From the NCBI GenBank assembly GCA_022705575.1, contig JAKJED010000002.1, forward strand, positions 1 through 43,293: a stretch of DNA of 43,293 nucleotides, in the 5' to 3' direction. Under the pieces are notes generated by a model. It was not told where the DNA came from. It searched no databases and was given only the letters and a program-made list of their open reading frames with translations. Shown in pieces: positions 32,662 to 42,100 of this stretch (position 1 is its first letter; each line of letters opens with the position of its first letter). The translations under genes were made by a program, and so were the position numbers. Source of the DNA: Patescibacteria group bacterium. GTDB taxonomy: Bacteria > Patescibacteriota > Minisyncoccia > RBG-13-40-8-A.

Positions 32662-33045
32662 CTAATTATTCCAATGTCTAATTATGACCTTTCTATTTTT
32701 AATATAACACATTAAACAAAAAATAAAAATACCCATGGCATCGATACCGACATCTGCTAAACTTCCGTGACGGTTGCGAACAAATAATTGATGAAATTCA
32801 TCAGAACAAGCGTAAAATAAAGCAAAGATAAAAGAAAAAATTAGTGTTTTTCGAAAACTAATTTTTTCCTGATTTAATGCGCGAAAAAATAACCACGTTA
32901 AAATTCCAAATTCAACCATATGCGCAATTTTCCTTAATAGAAAATCCTGCTCCGAATCAGTTTTTAAATTCGGGATTGCAGAAAGCATAAAAATTACCCC
33001 CGCCCACACTACCGCCGGCAACCAATATTTCAAAAATTTCTTCAT
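32662..33045 (-). CDS. VanZ-like membrane protein
   Basis: 127 residues with four membrane helices. AGVIFMLSAIPNL, KIAHMVEFGILTWLFFRAL and the hallmark ACSDEFHQLFVRNRHGSLADVGIDAMG are typical of the VanZ family. VanZ gives low-level teicoplanin resistance in enterococci; homologues in other genomes probably act on the envelope without a known reaction. Its start overlaps the PolX stop by 4 bases. Confidence 0.88.
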   Translation of the reverse strand: MKKFLKYWLPAVVWAGVIFMLSAIPNLKTDSEQDFLLRKIAHMVEFGILTWLFFRALNQEKISFRKTLIFSFIFALFYACSDEFHQLFVRNRHGSLADVGIDAMGIFIFCLMCYIKNRKVIIRHWNN

Positions 33046-34805
33046 TTCAACGTTTTTAGCATTTTATCTATTGGCCAGGCATTGATAATATCTTTCTTCT
33101 CTGCCCATCCCCTGCGAGCTTGGGCAATACCTAATTCCAAATATTGAAAATGTGAAATACTGTGCGCATCAGAACTAATCGCTAATTTAACTCCGGCATT
33201 TTTTGCCATTCTAATATAATCGTCCTTCAAATCCAAACGATTAAAATAAGCGTTAATTTCCAAAATTGTTCCTGTTTCTTTTGCAGTTTGAACAATTTTT
33301 TCAATATCCAGCTTGTAAGCTGGCCTAGCTCCAATAAGTCGGCCGGTAGGATGGCAAATGATATCAACATTCGGGTTTTTCATTGCTTTGATAATTCTTT
33401 CTGTCATTTTTCCTTTTTGCATTTTAAAGTTGGAATGAATTGAGGCGCAAACAACATCGAATTTTTTTAAAATTTCATCTTCTAAATATAATTCACCATT
33501 ATCCATTATATCCACTTCGCATCCTTTCAATATTCGAAATTTTGAATTTTGAATTTTGAATTTTGAATTTAATTTGTCTATTTCTTGCCATTGTTTTACT
33601 ACTGTCTGCGAATTTAATTTATTGCTGAATATGGGTCGAAAATGATCAGTAATTAAAATATATTCTTTCCCCGTTTTTAATGCCTCGTTCGCCATTTCTT
33701 CAATTGTATTCATGCCATCCGACCATTTTGAATGCATTTGTAAATCGCCTCGCAAATCATTATATCCGATTAATTTGGGCAATCCATCGGGTTTGCCTTG
33801 AGCTTGTCGAAGAGCTGCTTGAATTTCTCCTTTGTTCTCTCGTAATTCCGGCTCGATCCATTTTAACCCTAATTTATTATAAATTTCTTCTTCGGCTTTA
33901 GCTGAATTTTTAATTTTTGACTTTTGATTTTTAATTTGAAAAATTCCGTATTCATTCAATTTTAATCCTTTTTTAATCGCAATTTTTCTTAATTCGATGT
34001 TATGATCCTTGCTCCCAGTAAAATATTGTGAGGCAGCGCCAAAACTGTTTTCATCAACAACCCTAATATCAAAATTAATATAATTTTTAAGTTTCACTGA
34101 TGATTTGGTTTCTCCTTTGTTGTAAATGTGTGCTACTTCCGACATATGAATAAAATAATCCATTATTTTTTTGGCGTCTTTTTTAGATGAAACAGCAACC
34201 AACATATCCGCATCTCCAACATCTTCTTTCATTCTTCTCACCGAACCGCTCAACAATGTATTTTTGACCCCTGATAATTTTTTAATGCGTTGTTCTATAT
34301 TTCGTAAATCATATAAAACATAACCCAAAGGGAACCTACTGCTTGAATTTTTAAAAAATTTTAACGCCATTAAAATATTCTCTTCGCTTTTGAATCCAAA
34401 TCCTTCCAGCTGTCTAATTTTTTTATCTTTTGCCGCCTTTTCCAAATCTTCAATATTTTTAACTCCTAATTCCTTATAAAATCTTAAAATGCTTTTAGGT
34501 CCAATACCGTGAACAGAGGTTAGTTTTTCAAGATCAACCGGCGTTTTCTTTTTTAATTGTTCATATTCTTTAATTTTTCCGGTTTTGATATATTCTTCAA
34601 TTTTTTTTGCAATACCATACCCAACAGCAGGAATTTCCTCTAATGCTTTTATTCCTCCTGATTTATAAATATCAAAAACACTTTCGTTAAGCGCTTCAAT
34701 ATTCACCGCTGCTTTTTCATAAGCGCGCGGCTTGAATTCAATATCTTCCATTGCCAAATACTCGGAAATGTTATTCAAAATGTGAGCGATTTCTTGATTA
34801 ATCAT
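33042..34805 (-). CDS. polX: DNA polymerase/3'-5' exonuclease PolX
   Basis: 587 residues. Order: helix-hairpin-helix lyase region (about 50-110), polymerase beta palm with SGSVRRMKEDVGDADMLVAV, then a C-terminal PHP domain with LRGDLQMHSKWSDGMNTIEEM, LITDHF, CEVDIM, ICHPTGRLIGARPAY and ISSDAHS. Family X polymerases fill short gaps in base excision repair; the PHP domain gives 3'-5' exonuclease activity. Three repeat-derived insertions sit in linkers: KNQKSKIKNSAK, LRQAQGKPDG and NSKFKIQNSKFR. The DUF1858 gene ends directly upstream (no gap). Confidence 0.95.
   Translation of the reverse strand: MINQEIAHILNNISEYLAMEDIEFKPRAYEKAAVNIEALNESVFDIYKSGGIKALEEIPAVGYGIAKKIEEYIKTGKIKEYEQLKKKTPVDLEKLTSVHGIGPKSILRFYKELGVKNIEDLEKAAKDKKIRQLEGFGFKSEENILMALKFFKNSSSRFPLGYVLYDLRNIEQRIKKLSGVKNTLLSGSVRRMKEDVGDADMLVAVSSKKDAKKIMDYFIHMSEVAHIYNKGETKSSVKLKNYINFDIRVVDENSFGAASQYFTGSKDHNIELRKIAIKKGLKLNEYGIFQIKNQKSKIKNSAKAEEEIYNKLGLKWIEPELRENKGEIQAALRQAQGKPDGLPKLIGYNDLRGDLQMHSKWSDGMNTIEEMANEALKTGKEYILITDHFRPIFSNKLNSQTVVKQWQEIDKLNSKFKIQNSKFRILKGCEVDIMDNGELYLEDEILKKFDVVCASIHSNFKMQKGKMTERIIKAMKNPNVDIICHPTGRLIGARPAYKLDIEKIVQTAKETGTILEINAYFNRLDLKDDYIRMAKNAGVKLAISSDAHSISHFQYLELGIAQARRGWAEKKDIINAWPIDKMLKTLK
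33791..33819. repeat. Translated repeat in polX
   Basis: A GC-richer block including gccttgagcttgtcgaagag is read on the minus strand as LRQAQGKP, in the linker before the PHP domain. agct...agct symmetry gives partial hairpin potential. Confidence 0.65.
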
Positions 34806-35003
34806 TTATTTCTTTTCAATTGCCTTATTTAGTTCTTTAACAAATTTTTCAACATCAATTCCGTGTACAACCGCACCATCTTCAATGCTTTCGAAATTAG
34901 ATGCCGCACACCCCAAACAGTGAAACCCATATTCCATAAAAATTTCCGCTGTTTCAGGATATTTTTGTAAAATTTCTTCTATTTTCATTTCTTTTGTAAT
35001 CAT
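34806..35003 (-). CDS. DUF1858 domain protein
   Basis: 65 residues, a single DUF1858 domain. EEILQKYPETAEIFMEYGFHCLGCAASNFESIEDGAVVHGID has the conserved CLGC pair proposed as a redox disulfide or metal site. Members are linked with hybrid-cluster and iron-sulfur chemistry by association only. The stop codon abuts the polX start codon. Confidence 0.9.
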   Translation of the reverse strand: MITKEMKIEEILQKYPETAEIFMEYGFHCLGCAASNFESIEDGAVVHGIDVEKFVKELNKAIEKK

Positions 35004-35030
35004 AAATTTGTCTCGACCAAAGTCGAAAAA

Positions 35031-35651
35031 TTATTTTTTAATAAATCTTATATGATGATCTCCGCTGATATTTACATCTTTATATATAAATAACGGAATC
35101 AATGCCCCAACCATTGCCACAATGCCCGCAAACATAAATAATTGATTAAAACCATAATTAACAACTACGATTCCGCTGATTATTCCCGCAATTCCAATGC
35201 CAACACTATACGCAACATGCTCCAATCCCCACTCAAATCCTTCTTTGCCTTTATCAATATGTCTAGTAAATATTGCTGACCACCCCGGAGCAGCAAATGC
35301 CATGGCAACCGCATAAACAAATTGCAAGATATAAATATGCCACGATAATGTTGCCTGAATATATCCAAAATGAACCAAGGCAACAATCAAATATCCTCCG
35401 ACCAAACACAATAAATCATCTCTTTCTCCTCTGCATTTATCTAAAAATTTAGCCACAGGAATTTCAAAAATTGATCTTACAATCCAATAAATTGCCATCG
35501 CAAAACCCGCTACTTCAATGTTTCCATCTTTCAAATTATCGGTTAAAAACACTGCGAACACCGGAGAAACCAACCCTAATCCGGAAAAAAAGAAAAAATC
35601 AGCCTTAATCATAAAAAGAACTATTTTATTGATCGAAAATTTAATTTTCAT
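35031..35651 (-). CDS. Half-size MFS-type transporter
   Basis: 206 residues with about six membrane helices. Full MFS carriers have 12 helices and around 400 residues. FFFFSGLGLVSPVFAVFLTDNL (helix 1), RSIFEIPVAKFLDKCRGERDD (the loop 2-3 MFS motif) and PGWSAIFTRHIDKGKEGFEWG are MFS features. A dimer could form a complete carrier. It overlaps the DedA gene by 11 bases and lies 27 bases before DUF1858. The substrate is unknown. Confidence 0.8.
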   Translation of the reverse strand: MKIKFSINKIVLFMIKADFFFFSGLGLVSPVFAVFLTDNLKDGNIEVAGFAMAIYWIVRSIFEIPVAKFLDKCRGERDDLLCLVGGYLIVALVHFGYIQATLSWHIYILQFVYAVAMAFAAPGWSAIFTRHIDKGKEGFEWGLEHVAYSVGIGIAGIISGIVVVNYGFNQLFMFAGIVAMVGALIPLFIYKDVNISGDHHIRFIKK

Positions 35652-36354
35652 TTTTATATTTCTTACTTTCTGAATGAAACGCTTTGCGGATAAATCCTCC
35701 GATTGAACTTAAAACCAGCGAATCATGATTTTCCAAATCTTTTACGAATCGCGTTTTAGCGAAATAACGCATCCATGCCACAAAAGAAACGGAAATTAAA
35801 ATTATTAATAAAAATATTATTACTATTATGCCGGTAGTAATGCCTTTGGTTACATTTTTTAACAAACCCAAACCCGCTCCAAATCCATATCCTAATGCGC
35901 TCATTCCTATAACCCAAACCGCCGCTGCAACCATATTTATCGCAGTAAATTTTTTCCATTTCATCCTCAAGCTCCCTGCAATCATAAATGCGAACATTCC
36001 AATTCCGTATGTAATTCTAGTCAAAAACAATGTTTTTTCGGCATGATTGGAAAAATATTCTTCAAGTTTCTCCATTCCCCTACGTCCTGTTTTAAACTTT
36101 TTTATAAATTTTTCAACCAGATGATGACCACCCAACCTTCCCAATAAATACCAAAATATTCCATTCAAAAAATATCCCACAACCAACACCGTAAAAAGAG
36201 GCCAGAAATTAAAATACCCCAATTTAAACAATACTCCGCTTAAAACCATAATAAAGGTTCCCTCTAAAGCAGCAGCCAAAAAGACAAAAATATAACGATG
36301 TTCGTATAACAATTGTAACGCTGAATTATTAATATCATTACCTACAATGTCCAT
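35641..36354 (-). CDS. DedA family membrane protein
   Basis: 237 residues, the usual DedA size with about five helices and two re-entrant segments. YIFVFLAAALEGTFIMVLSG (family E motif), YFLNGIFWYLLGRLGGHHLVEKF, and FLTRITYGIGMFAFMIAGSLRM (the G/R-rich motif) match. Recent work connects DedA proteins with recycling of the undecaprenyl-phosphate carrier. That would fit the LCP, VanZ-like and ligase genes of this window. It overlaps both neighbours (11 and 13 bases). Confidence 0.9.
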   Translation of the reverse strand: MDIVGNDINNSALQLLYEHRYIFVFLAAALEGTFIMVLSGVLFKLGYFNFWPLFTVLVVGYFLNGIFWYLLGRLGGHHLVEKFIKKFKTGRRGMEKLEEYFSNHAEKTLFLTRITYGIGMFAFMIAGSLRMKWKKFTAINMVAAAVWVIGMSALGYGFGAGLGLLKNVTKGITTGIIVIIFLLIILISVSFVAWMRYFAKTRFVKDLENHDSLVLSSIGGFIRKAFHSESKKYKNEN

Positions 36355-37679
36355 AAAGTTTCTTGCGTTTTAGATGTTTTCGGTTTTTTATTTGCATTAA
36401 AAACATTGATTTTACCGAATTCTCCATCATAGCCGGGGCTAATATTTATTCTTCCCTCTCTGACTCTTTGAATCCCCTCGGCAATTTCCGGAAATCCGGC
36501 TTTAACAATTTCTTCTTTTTCAACATTCAATAAAATATCCAATTCCGATTTAAAAATATTGATTAATTTATAATAATTATCAGCAACCTTTTTGGAAGCA
36601 ATGCCGATTTCAAAAACAGCAGCGATAATTTCTCCCAAGGGAACTAATTTCACAAACGGAACTCTATTTTTTGTATCCGCTGAACCAATTTTTCTATCCG
36701 CTAATTTCATAACCCGATTCATTACTCCGATTGTCATTAATTTTCCGCAACGTGGACATAAATTATTATATTTTAACGATTCTTCAGGATTTAAAACAAC
36801 TCCGCAAAGCCGGTGACCGTCCCAATGATATTTACCTTCTTCGGGAAAAAATTCGATAGTTTTAATAAGTTTTAACTTATTAGAACCATCGTCCGCCGAA
36901 GCTTTAGCGTAAGCGGACCCTCCTTTAATCGCCTCCCGAATTAAATTATAACTTATTTTTTCTCCTTGGAAAATGTTTGCCTCTCTGGCAATCTTTGACG
37001 GGCTATGCGCGTCGGAATTAGAAATTAAAGTTATATTGTCCAATTTTGACCACGTCCAATTCATTTCCGGATCGCTGGATAATCCGGTTTCAATTGCAAA
37101 AATATTTTTGCTGTATTCTTCAAAACATTCTTCAATTGAATCAAAACCGGAAAAATGTCCAAAAATTGAAAACCATGGAGTCCAAGCGTGCGCAGGAATA
37201 ATCATACAATCTTGCGAAATATTAAAAACAATTCTTGCCAATTCTCTTGCATCCAATCCTAAAATCGGTCTGCCGTCCGATTTCAAATTGCCAATTTGTC
37301 CTAATTGTGTGTTAATTTTATCTACTATTTCAAACGACGGCGCAAAAATCAAATTGTGTATTTTTCTTGTTTTATTGTTTTTGGTATAAATACTGGAAAT
37401 TTCCGTAGTTAAAATAAATCTTGTTTCGTTTTTAAAATTTAAATTTTGCCTATCTGCTTGCGAACATGGGGTTTTAGATTTTAATTTGTATAATCCTTGT
37501 TCTGCTGGTTCTAATTTTTCTTTCAATTCTCTAAGCCATATCGGGTGTGTAAAATCGCCAGTACCCAAAATATTCACGCCCTTAATTTGCGCCCATTTTG
37601 CTAATTCTTCAACACTGATATTTTTTGCCGTCGCGCGCGAATATTTTGAATGTATGTGAAAATCACAGATATAATTCAT
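36342..37679 (-). CDS. Endonuclease Q-type PHP nuclease (COG1379)
   Basis: 445 residues. The PHP domain begins YICDFHIHSKYSRATAKNIS, then GTGDFTHPIWLREL, IIPAHAWTPWF, IETGLSSDPEMNW and ISNSDAHSPSKIARE. A zinc ribbon CPRC (LCPRCGKLMTIGVMNRVMKLAD) and a C-terminal domain follow, as in EndoQ, which nicks DNA 5' of deaminated bases. It carries at least two repeat insertions, TPCSQADRQ and YAKASADD. PolX lies three genes away on the same strand, so a joint deamination-repair role is plausible but unproven. Confidence 0.85.
   Translation of the reverse strand: MNYICDFHIHSKYSRATAKNISVEELAKWAQIKGVNILGTGDFTHPIWLRELKEKLEPAEQGLYKLKSKTPCSQADRQNLNFKNETRFILTTEISSIYTKNNKTRKIHNLIFAPSFEIVDKINTQLGQIGNLKSDGRPILGLDARELARIVFNISQDCMIIPAHAWTPWFSIFGHFSGFDSIEECFEEYSKNIFAIETGLSSDPEMNWTWSKLDNITLISNSDAHSPSKIAREANIFQGEKISYNLIREAIKGGSAYAKASADDGSNKLKLIKTIEFFPEEGKYHWDGHRLCGVVLNPEESLKYNNLCPRCGKLMTIGVMNRVMKLADRKIGSADTKNRVPFVKLVPLGEIIAAVFEIGIASKKVADNYYKLINIFKSELDILLNVEKEEIVKAGFPEIAEGIQRVREGRINISPGYDGEFGKINVFNANKKPKTSKTQETLWTL
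36891..36918. repeat. Translated palindromic repeat in the EndoQ-type gene
   Basis: Arms gtccgc and gcggac around a partly paired centre, read in frame as YAKASAD. Same type as in metG (15237-15254). Confidence 0.75.
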
Positions 37680-37682
37680 AAA

Positions 37683-39092
37683 TTATTCCGATTTAATTAA
37701 TGCCAATGCCAGCCAAAACATAATTGTTCCTGATTGCAATGTCCAAAAATAATGATCAGTTAAAGCAATAACCAAAAAACATCCTACAAGAACCCCGCCC
37801 GCCACGCAAGACAGCTTGCTGGCGCTACAAGCAGACAAAAAACAATTCTTAAACCAATCTAATAATATCATCCCAACAATTCCCAAAAATACCAACAACC
37901 CCAAAACCCCCATTTCCGAAGCAATTAACAAATAAATATTATGCACTGGCTGATAAATCCAACCCGGAATCTGACTTGTGTTTCCTTCAATTATTTTCAA
38001 GGCCGCTTTTGCGTATATCGGATAATTCTCCGAATAATGCGCGAAATTCCCGATACCAATTCCCAAAATCGGTTTCTCTTTAATCATTTGAATCGCCATT
38101 CTGTTATAAAAAAACCTTAAATCAACCGCCTGCTCTTCCATAGATATTGTAAAAAATCTTGCTTTTAAATATGGAAATAATAAAATAACAACCAAGATAC
38201 AAGATACAACAACCAAAACAAATAATTTTGTTAAAGTTTTCCCGTCTTTTAATCGTTGTTCGGTATGTTCTAATCTGCGCAGTTTAAAAAAATCAATCAA
38301 AAACATCATTAAATTCCCAAAAATAAAAACTGCAATCGCTGTTCGGGAAAAAGTTAAAAACAGCCCCATAATAATAATTAAAACGCAAGATATAATAACC
38401 AAATTTTGGATTTTGAATTTTGGATTTTGGATTTGTTTATAATTTGTATTTTGGTGTTTAAAATTTGCTATTAGCAATATTTTATATCCACAAAATATAG
38501 TTAACAACAAAAATCCCGCCAAAACATTTGGATGAGAAAAACTTCCATATGACCTTAAAATTCTTTCACCGTTTAGAATAAAATTCGCCACTCCCGGAGA
38601 ATTCGGATCAAACACGCCTGCTTCAATAAATTTTATACCGATACTGCTATTTTTTACAAACTGTGCAATTGCCAAAATGCTTTGTGCCACGCCGGAATAA
38701 AATAAAACCGATAAAATATTCTTTTTTGTTTGAAAATTAAAAATTGAAAATTGAAAATTATAATTTATATATATGTATAAAATAATAACCTCAATCAATT
38801 TCAACCATCTAAAAATGCTTATTTTCGTTGCCGAACTGATAAAAATGGAAATAAAGGCGATTAAAATAAAAATCAACAACAGCCAAAATTTTAAATTAGG
38901 AAAAATTCGCGTTTTTTTAATTCTATTTAGAAATAATAAAAATACTATAAAAAATACAATATCGCCCAAATAAATAAAAAATGAATTCCATTCGCCCACA
39001 ACCACCGGATTTGAACGCACAAAAATCCTGAGTTGAAACGGGATCAGGATTAAAAAAATAAAAAATAGAGTTTTCTCCAGCTTTTTCAGCAT
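37683..39092 (-). CDS. O-antigen ligase (Wzy/WaaL) family membrane protein
   Basis: 469 residues with about 10-12 membrane helices. The family region is IYQPVHNIYLLIASEMGVLGLL, with its conserved VHN. GIGIGNFAHYSENYP precedes it in the large outer loop. Such enzymes polymerise or ligate lipid-linked glycans on the outer face. The polymer is unknown. Repeat-derived peptides NYNFQFSIFNFQ, IQNPKFKIQN and SASKLSCVAGG are inserted in loops. It is 3 bases upstream of the EndoQ-type gene. Confidence 0.87.
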   Translation of the reverse strand: MLKKLEKTLFFIFLILIPFQLRIFVRSNPVVVGEWNSFFIYLGDIVFFIVFLLFLNRIKKTRIFPNLKFWLLLIFILIAFISIFISSATKISIFRWLKLIEVIILYIYINYNFQFSIFNFQTKKNILSVLFYSGVAQSILAIAQFVKNSSIGIKFIEAGVFDPNSPGVANFILNGERILRSYGSFSHPNVLAGFLLLTIFCGYKILLIANFKHQNTNYKQIQNPKFKIQNLVIISCVLIIIMGLFLTFSRTAIAVFIFGNLMMFLIDFFKLRRLEHTEQRLKDGKTLTKLFVLVVVSCILVVILLFPYLKARFFTISMEEQAVDLRFFYNRMAIQMIKEKPILGIGIGNFAHYSENYPIYAKAALKIIEGNTSQIPGWIYQPVHNIYLLIASEMGVLGLLVFLGIVGMILLDWFKNCFLSACSASKLSCVAGGVLVGCFLVIALTDHYFWTLQSGTIMFWLALALIKSE

Positions 39093-39113
39093 ATTAACTC
39101 TATTTTACCACGT

Positions 39114-42100
39114 TTACGGCGCATAATCCACTGTTTTAAACTCCGCGCTCGCACTACCGATTAACTCCGGTTCACCGGATCCGTAATACATCGACACATA
39201 ATCTAATACCGAGCCCGTGCTTGTTGTTTCAAAAATTATTTTTTTCCAATCATGAATTTTTGGCATTGTAGCATTATCATCATTATTTGTGTCTCCTCCG
39301 ATTGTATCATCTTTTATAGACGTGAATATAATTTTATTTTCCGCGCCACCCTCTGCTTTCAATGTTCCTCTAATTTCCAGTGGCGTATAATACTCGGTTA
39401 ATGGTTTTATAATTGTTCCCGGCTCAATAATTAAAACTGTTCCTTCGGCGATTATTGCTCGTCGCTTAGAATTTGCAGCTAAAATATAGGGTAAATTCGC
39501 ATTTAATGTATAATCTCGATCAAAAATTGATATGTCATGAATAAGAACTCCATTCAATAAATTATTCGATGCTTTATTCCCAGCAAAACTTGGAAAAGCA
39601 TTGTTGATAACTACGGCTCCTTGACTACTATATATAGTGTCCGTGCCGACACTACCATTGTTTAAAAAATTATTATTACTGATTGTCGATTCTGCGCCAT
39701 TAATAATTTGTAATCCAAACTCCGTATTATTATCAAATAAAGAATTATTAATTGTTGATGTATCTAATAATCCTTCTACTAAAATTCCCACTTTTGAATC
39801 TCGAAATATCGAATTATCAATTGAAGAATCGGAATCAATCAAATGCAACCCTCGGGTTAGACTTTTTTCAATAATAATGTTTTCCGCATTAATTGAACCT
39901 TGATCTACTTTAATCATTTCACTTGCAATATCATTTACCCCGGTCTTTGCTCCGCCATAACGAAAAATTACATTTTTAAAAGTAGAATTTCGGCTTGTTG
40001 AAGTAAAAATCATATTCAGCCAATCTCCGGGCATAGCAGTGCCATCTCCGCCGTAATCTCCATCTTTTATGGAAGTAAAAACAATTTTATTGTTAGTGTT
40101 TCCTTCCGCTTTTAATGTTCCTTGAATTTCCAAAAATGTATGGTATGAACTTCTCGGCATTATAATTACTCCCGGCTCAATGGTTAGAGTCGCTCCTTCT
40201 TTGACAATCGGCCGTTTGTTTTTATTCGAAGTTATATAATATGGACTATTCGCAATTGTCCATGTCGTGTCTTCACTAATTACTAAATTATCAGGAATAG
40301 ATGTGCCTTTTCTTGCTATTTGATTTTGCGAATTCGTTGGCGACGGAATTATTTTGTGCTCAAAATCCATATTGTTGTCATTGCTATCTTCAAAATTTTT
40401 TCTTTGCATTGATTTATCTATTCCTAATTCTTGCTGAAACTCTGTTCCTTCTTTTACAAAGTTAACATTATTCCATGCAACAACATCTATAGCTTCGGAT
40501 TTAATTTCTGCAATGGTTTTTGTTTTATTTTGCGGATCAAACGAAAAAATCGCAACCGAACCGTGCGTATTGCTTAATTGGTTTGAATCATACGGTTGCC
40601 AATCCGCTTTTGGGTTTCCATCAATCTCGGAATATCCTTTCAATCCTATCAAAAAATATCCATTTGCGTCAATGGATGCGCTTGCCAGAAATTCTTGATT
40701 TCTATGCGGATCATCCCAATCATTATTTTGCGCATAATATGAAAAATAATAACCCGACAAATCAATTGAAGATGAGGTTGGATTATATAGTTCTACAAAT
40801 TCATTGTCGCGAATTTGAATTTCATTGATTATAAGATGCGATTCAACAACTATTTGGTCGTTGTTATTATTGTTTTGATTTTCTTGCGGTAGCGGTTCTT
40901 CTTGTTTTATTGAACCCGGAGCCACGCCTCCACTATTACCGGTTGATGGACCATCAACAATAATTGGTTGGTTTTGATCGACATAATTTTTCTTTTCGTT
41001 TTCCTCTTTTTCCATTGTGACTCCTGCATCATCAGCGGGTGGATTAACGGGAGCAGATTGATTTTTTTGATTTTCTTTAGGTGATTCTAAGGGACTTTCT
41101 GTGGGCAAATCTACGATTTCAACAATAACTGATTGTGTTTCTGGCAATCTTAATGGTTGTATTTCGGGCAATCTCCCTATTAAATTAACGTTGTTAAAAT
41201 TATTGTTCGTGGAATTTAAAGAATTAGTGTTTGTTATCTGCGCCATACTTAAGGGATTTTGCTGTTTGGCCAATTTTTCTTTTTCATATTCTGAATTTTC
41301 TACAAACAATCTAATCACCGCCATGCCATATTCTACTGCCTTTGGCGCCAACCGTTTCCAATAGTCGAGATGGAGTTTTTCATCATCTTCTATAATAAAA
41401 TAATAATCTTTTAAATTTAAATCTTTGGCATACGGCGACACGTCATACCACGCCGCTTTGAATGGTTCAAATTGCGCCAATCTATATGGCGTTCCATTTT
41501 CATCTATTCCGATTGCATACGTAATCTGTCCAATTCTTTTGTAATCTTCTTGTTTTCGCTTCACTATTTTAGGATTATCATATTGATCGCCCAAATTAGT
41601 TCCCGGTAAACTATCCTTACTAAAAAAATATTTATTGCTATAATACGCTAAATCATCAAATGCTTCTGAAATAAAAATTATGTCAAAAGGACTATATGGG
41701 TTGTTTTTGTAAATTTTATCGGCAAATCCATAATCACTATCTTTCAAATTTGCGCCGGTCCACGACTCAAAAGGATCTTTTCCAAGATGGTGATCATTGC
41801 GTGAATGCGCGGGAACAGTCATATCCGCAATCAAATGTAAAATATGCCCCAACCCATACCATGCTTCCTTGGTCTTATCTTTTACAAAATTTTTAATATT
41901 TTTATCCCACGAAAAATCTCCGTGATATCTGAACTCATTTGAACCAAATAAATTAAATAAGGCATTGGCAAATTTACGAATCATGTCTCCTTGTACGGTA
42001 TAAATCGCCCATTCTTTCGCAGTAATCACTCCAAGTGGGGCACGATTATAAACCGGATCATATATATGAAACGCTTGTCTCGGAATCATATCCTCATCAA

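Noticed and set aside
40300-41100. Separate small genes on the plus strand inside the large secreted protein
   Set aside because: Short frames without Shine-Dalgarno or domains, opposite a continuous 1065-residue frame with signal peptide and domains.
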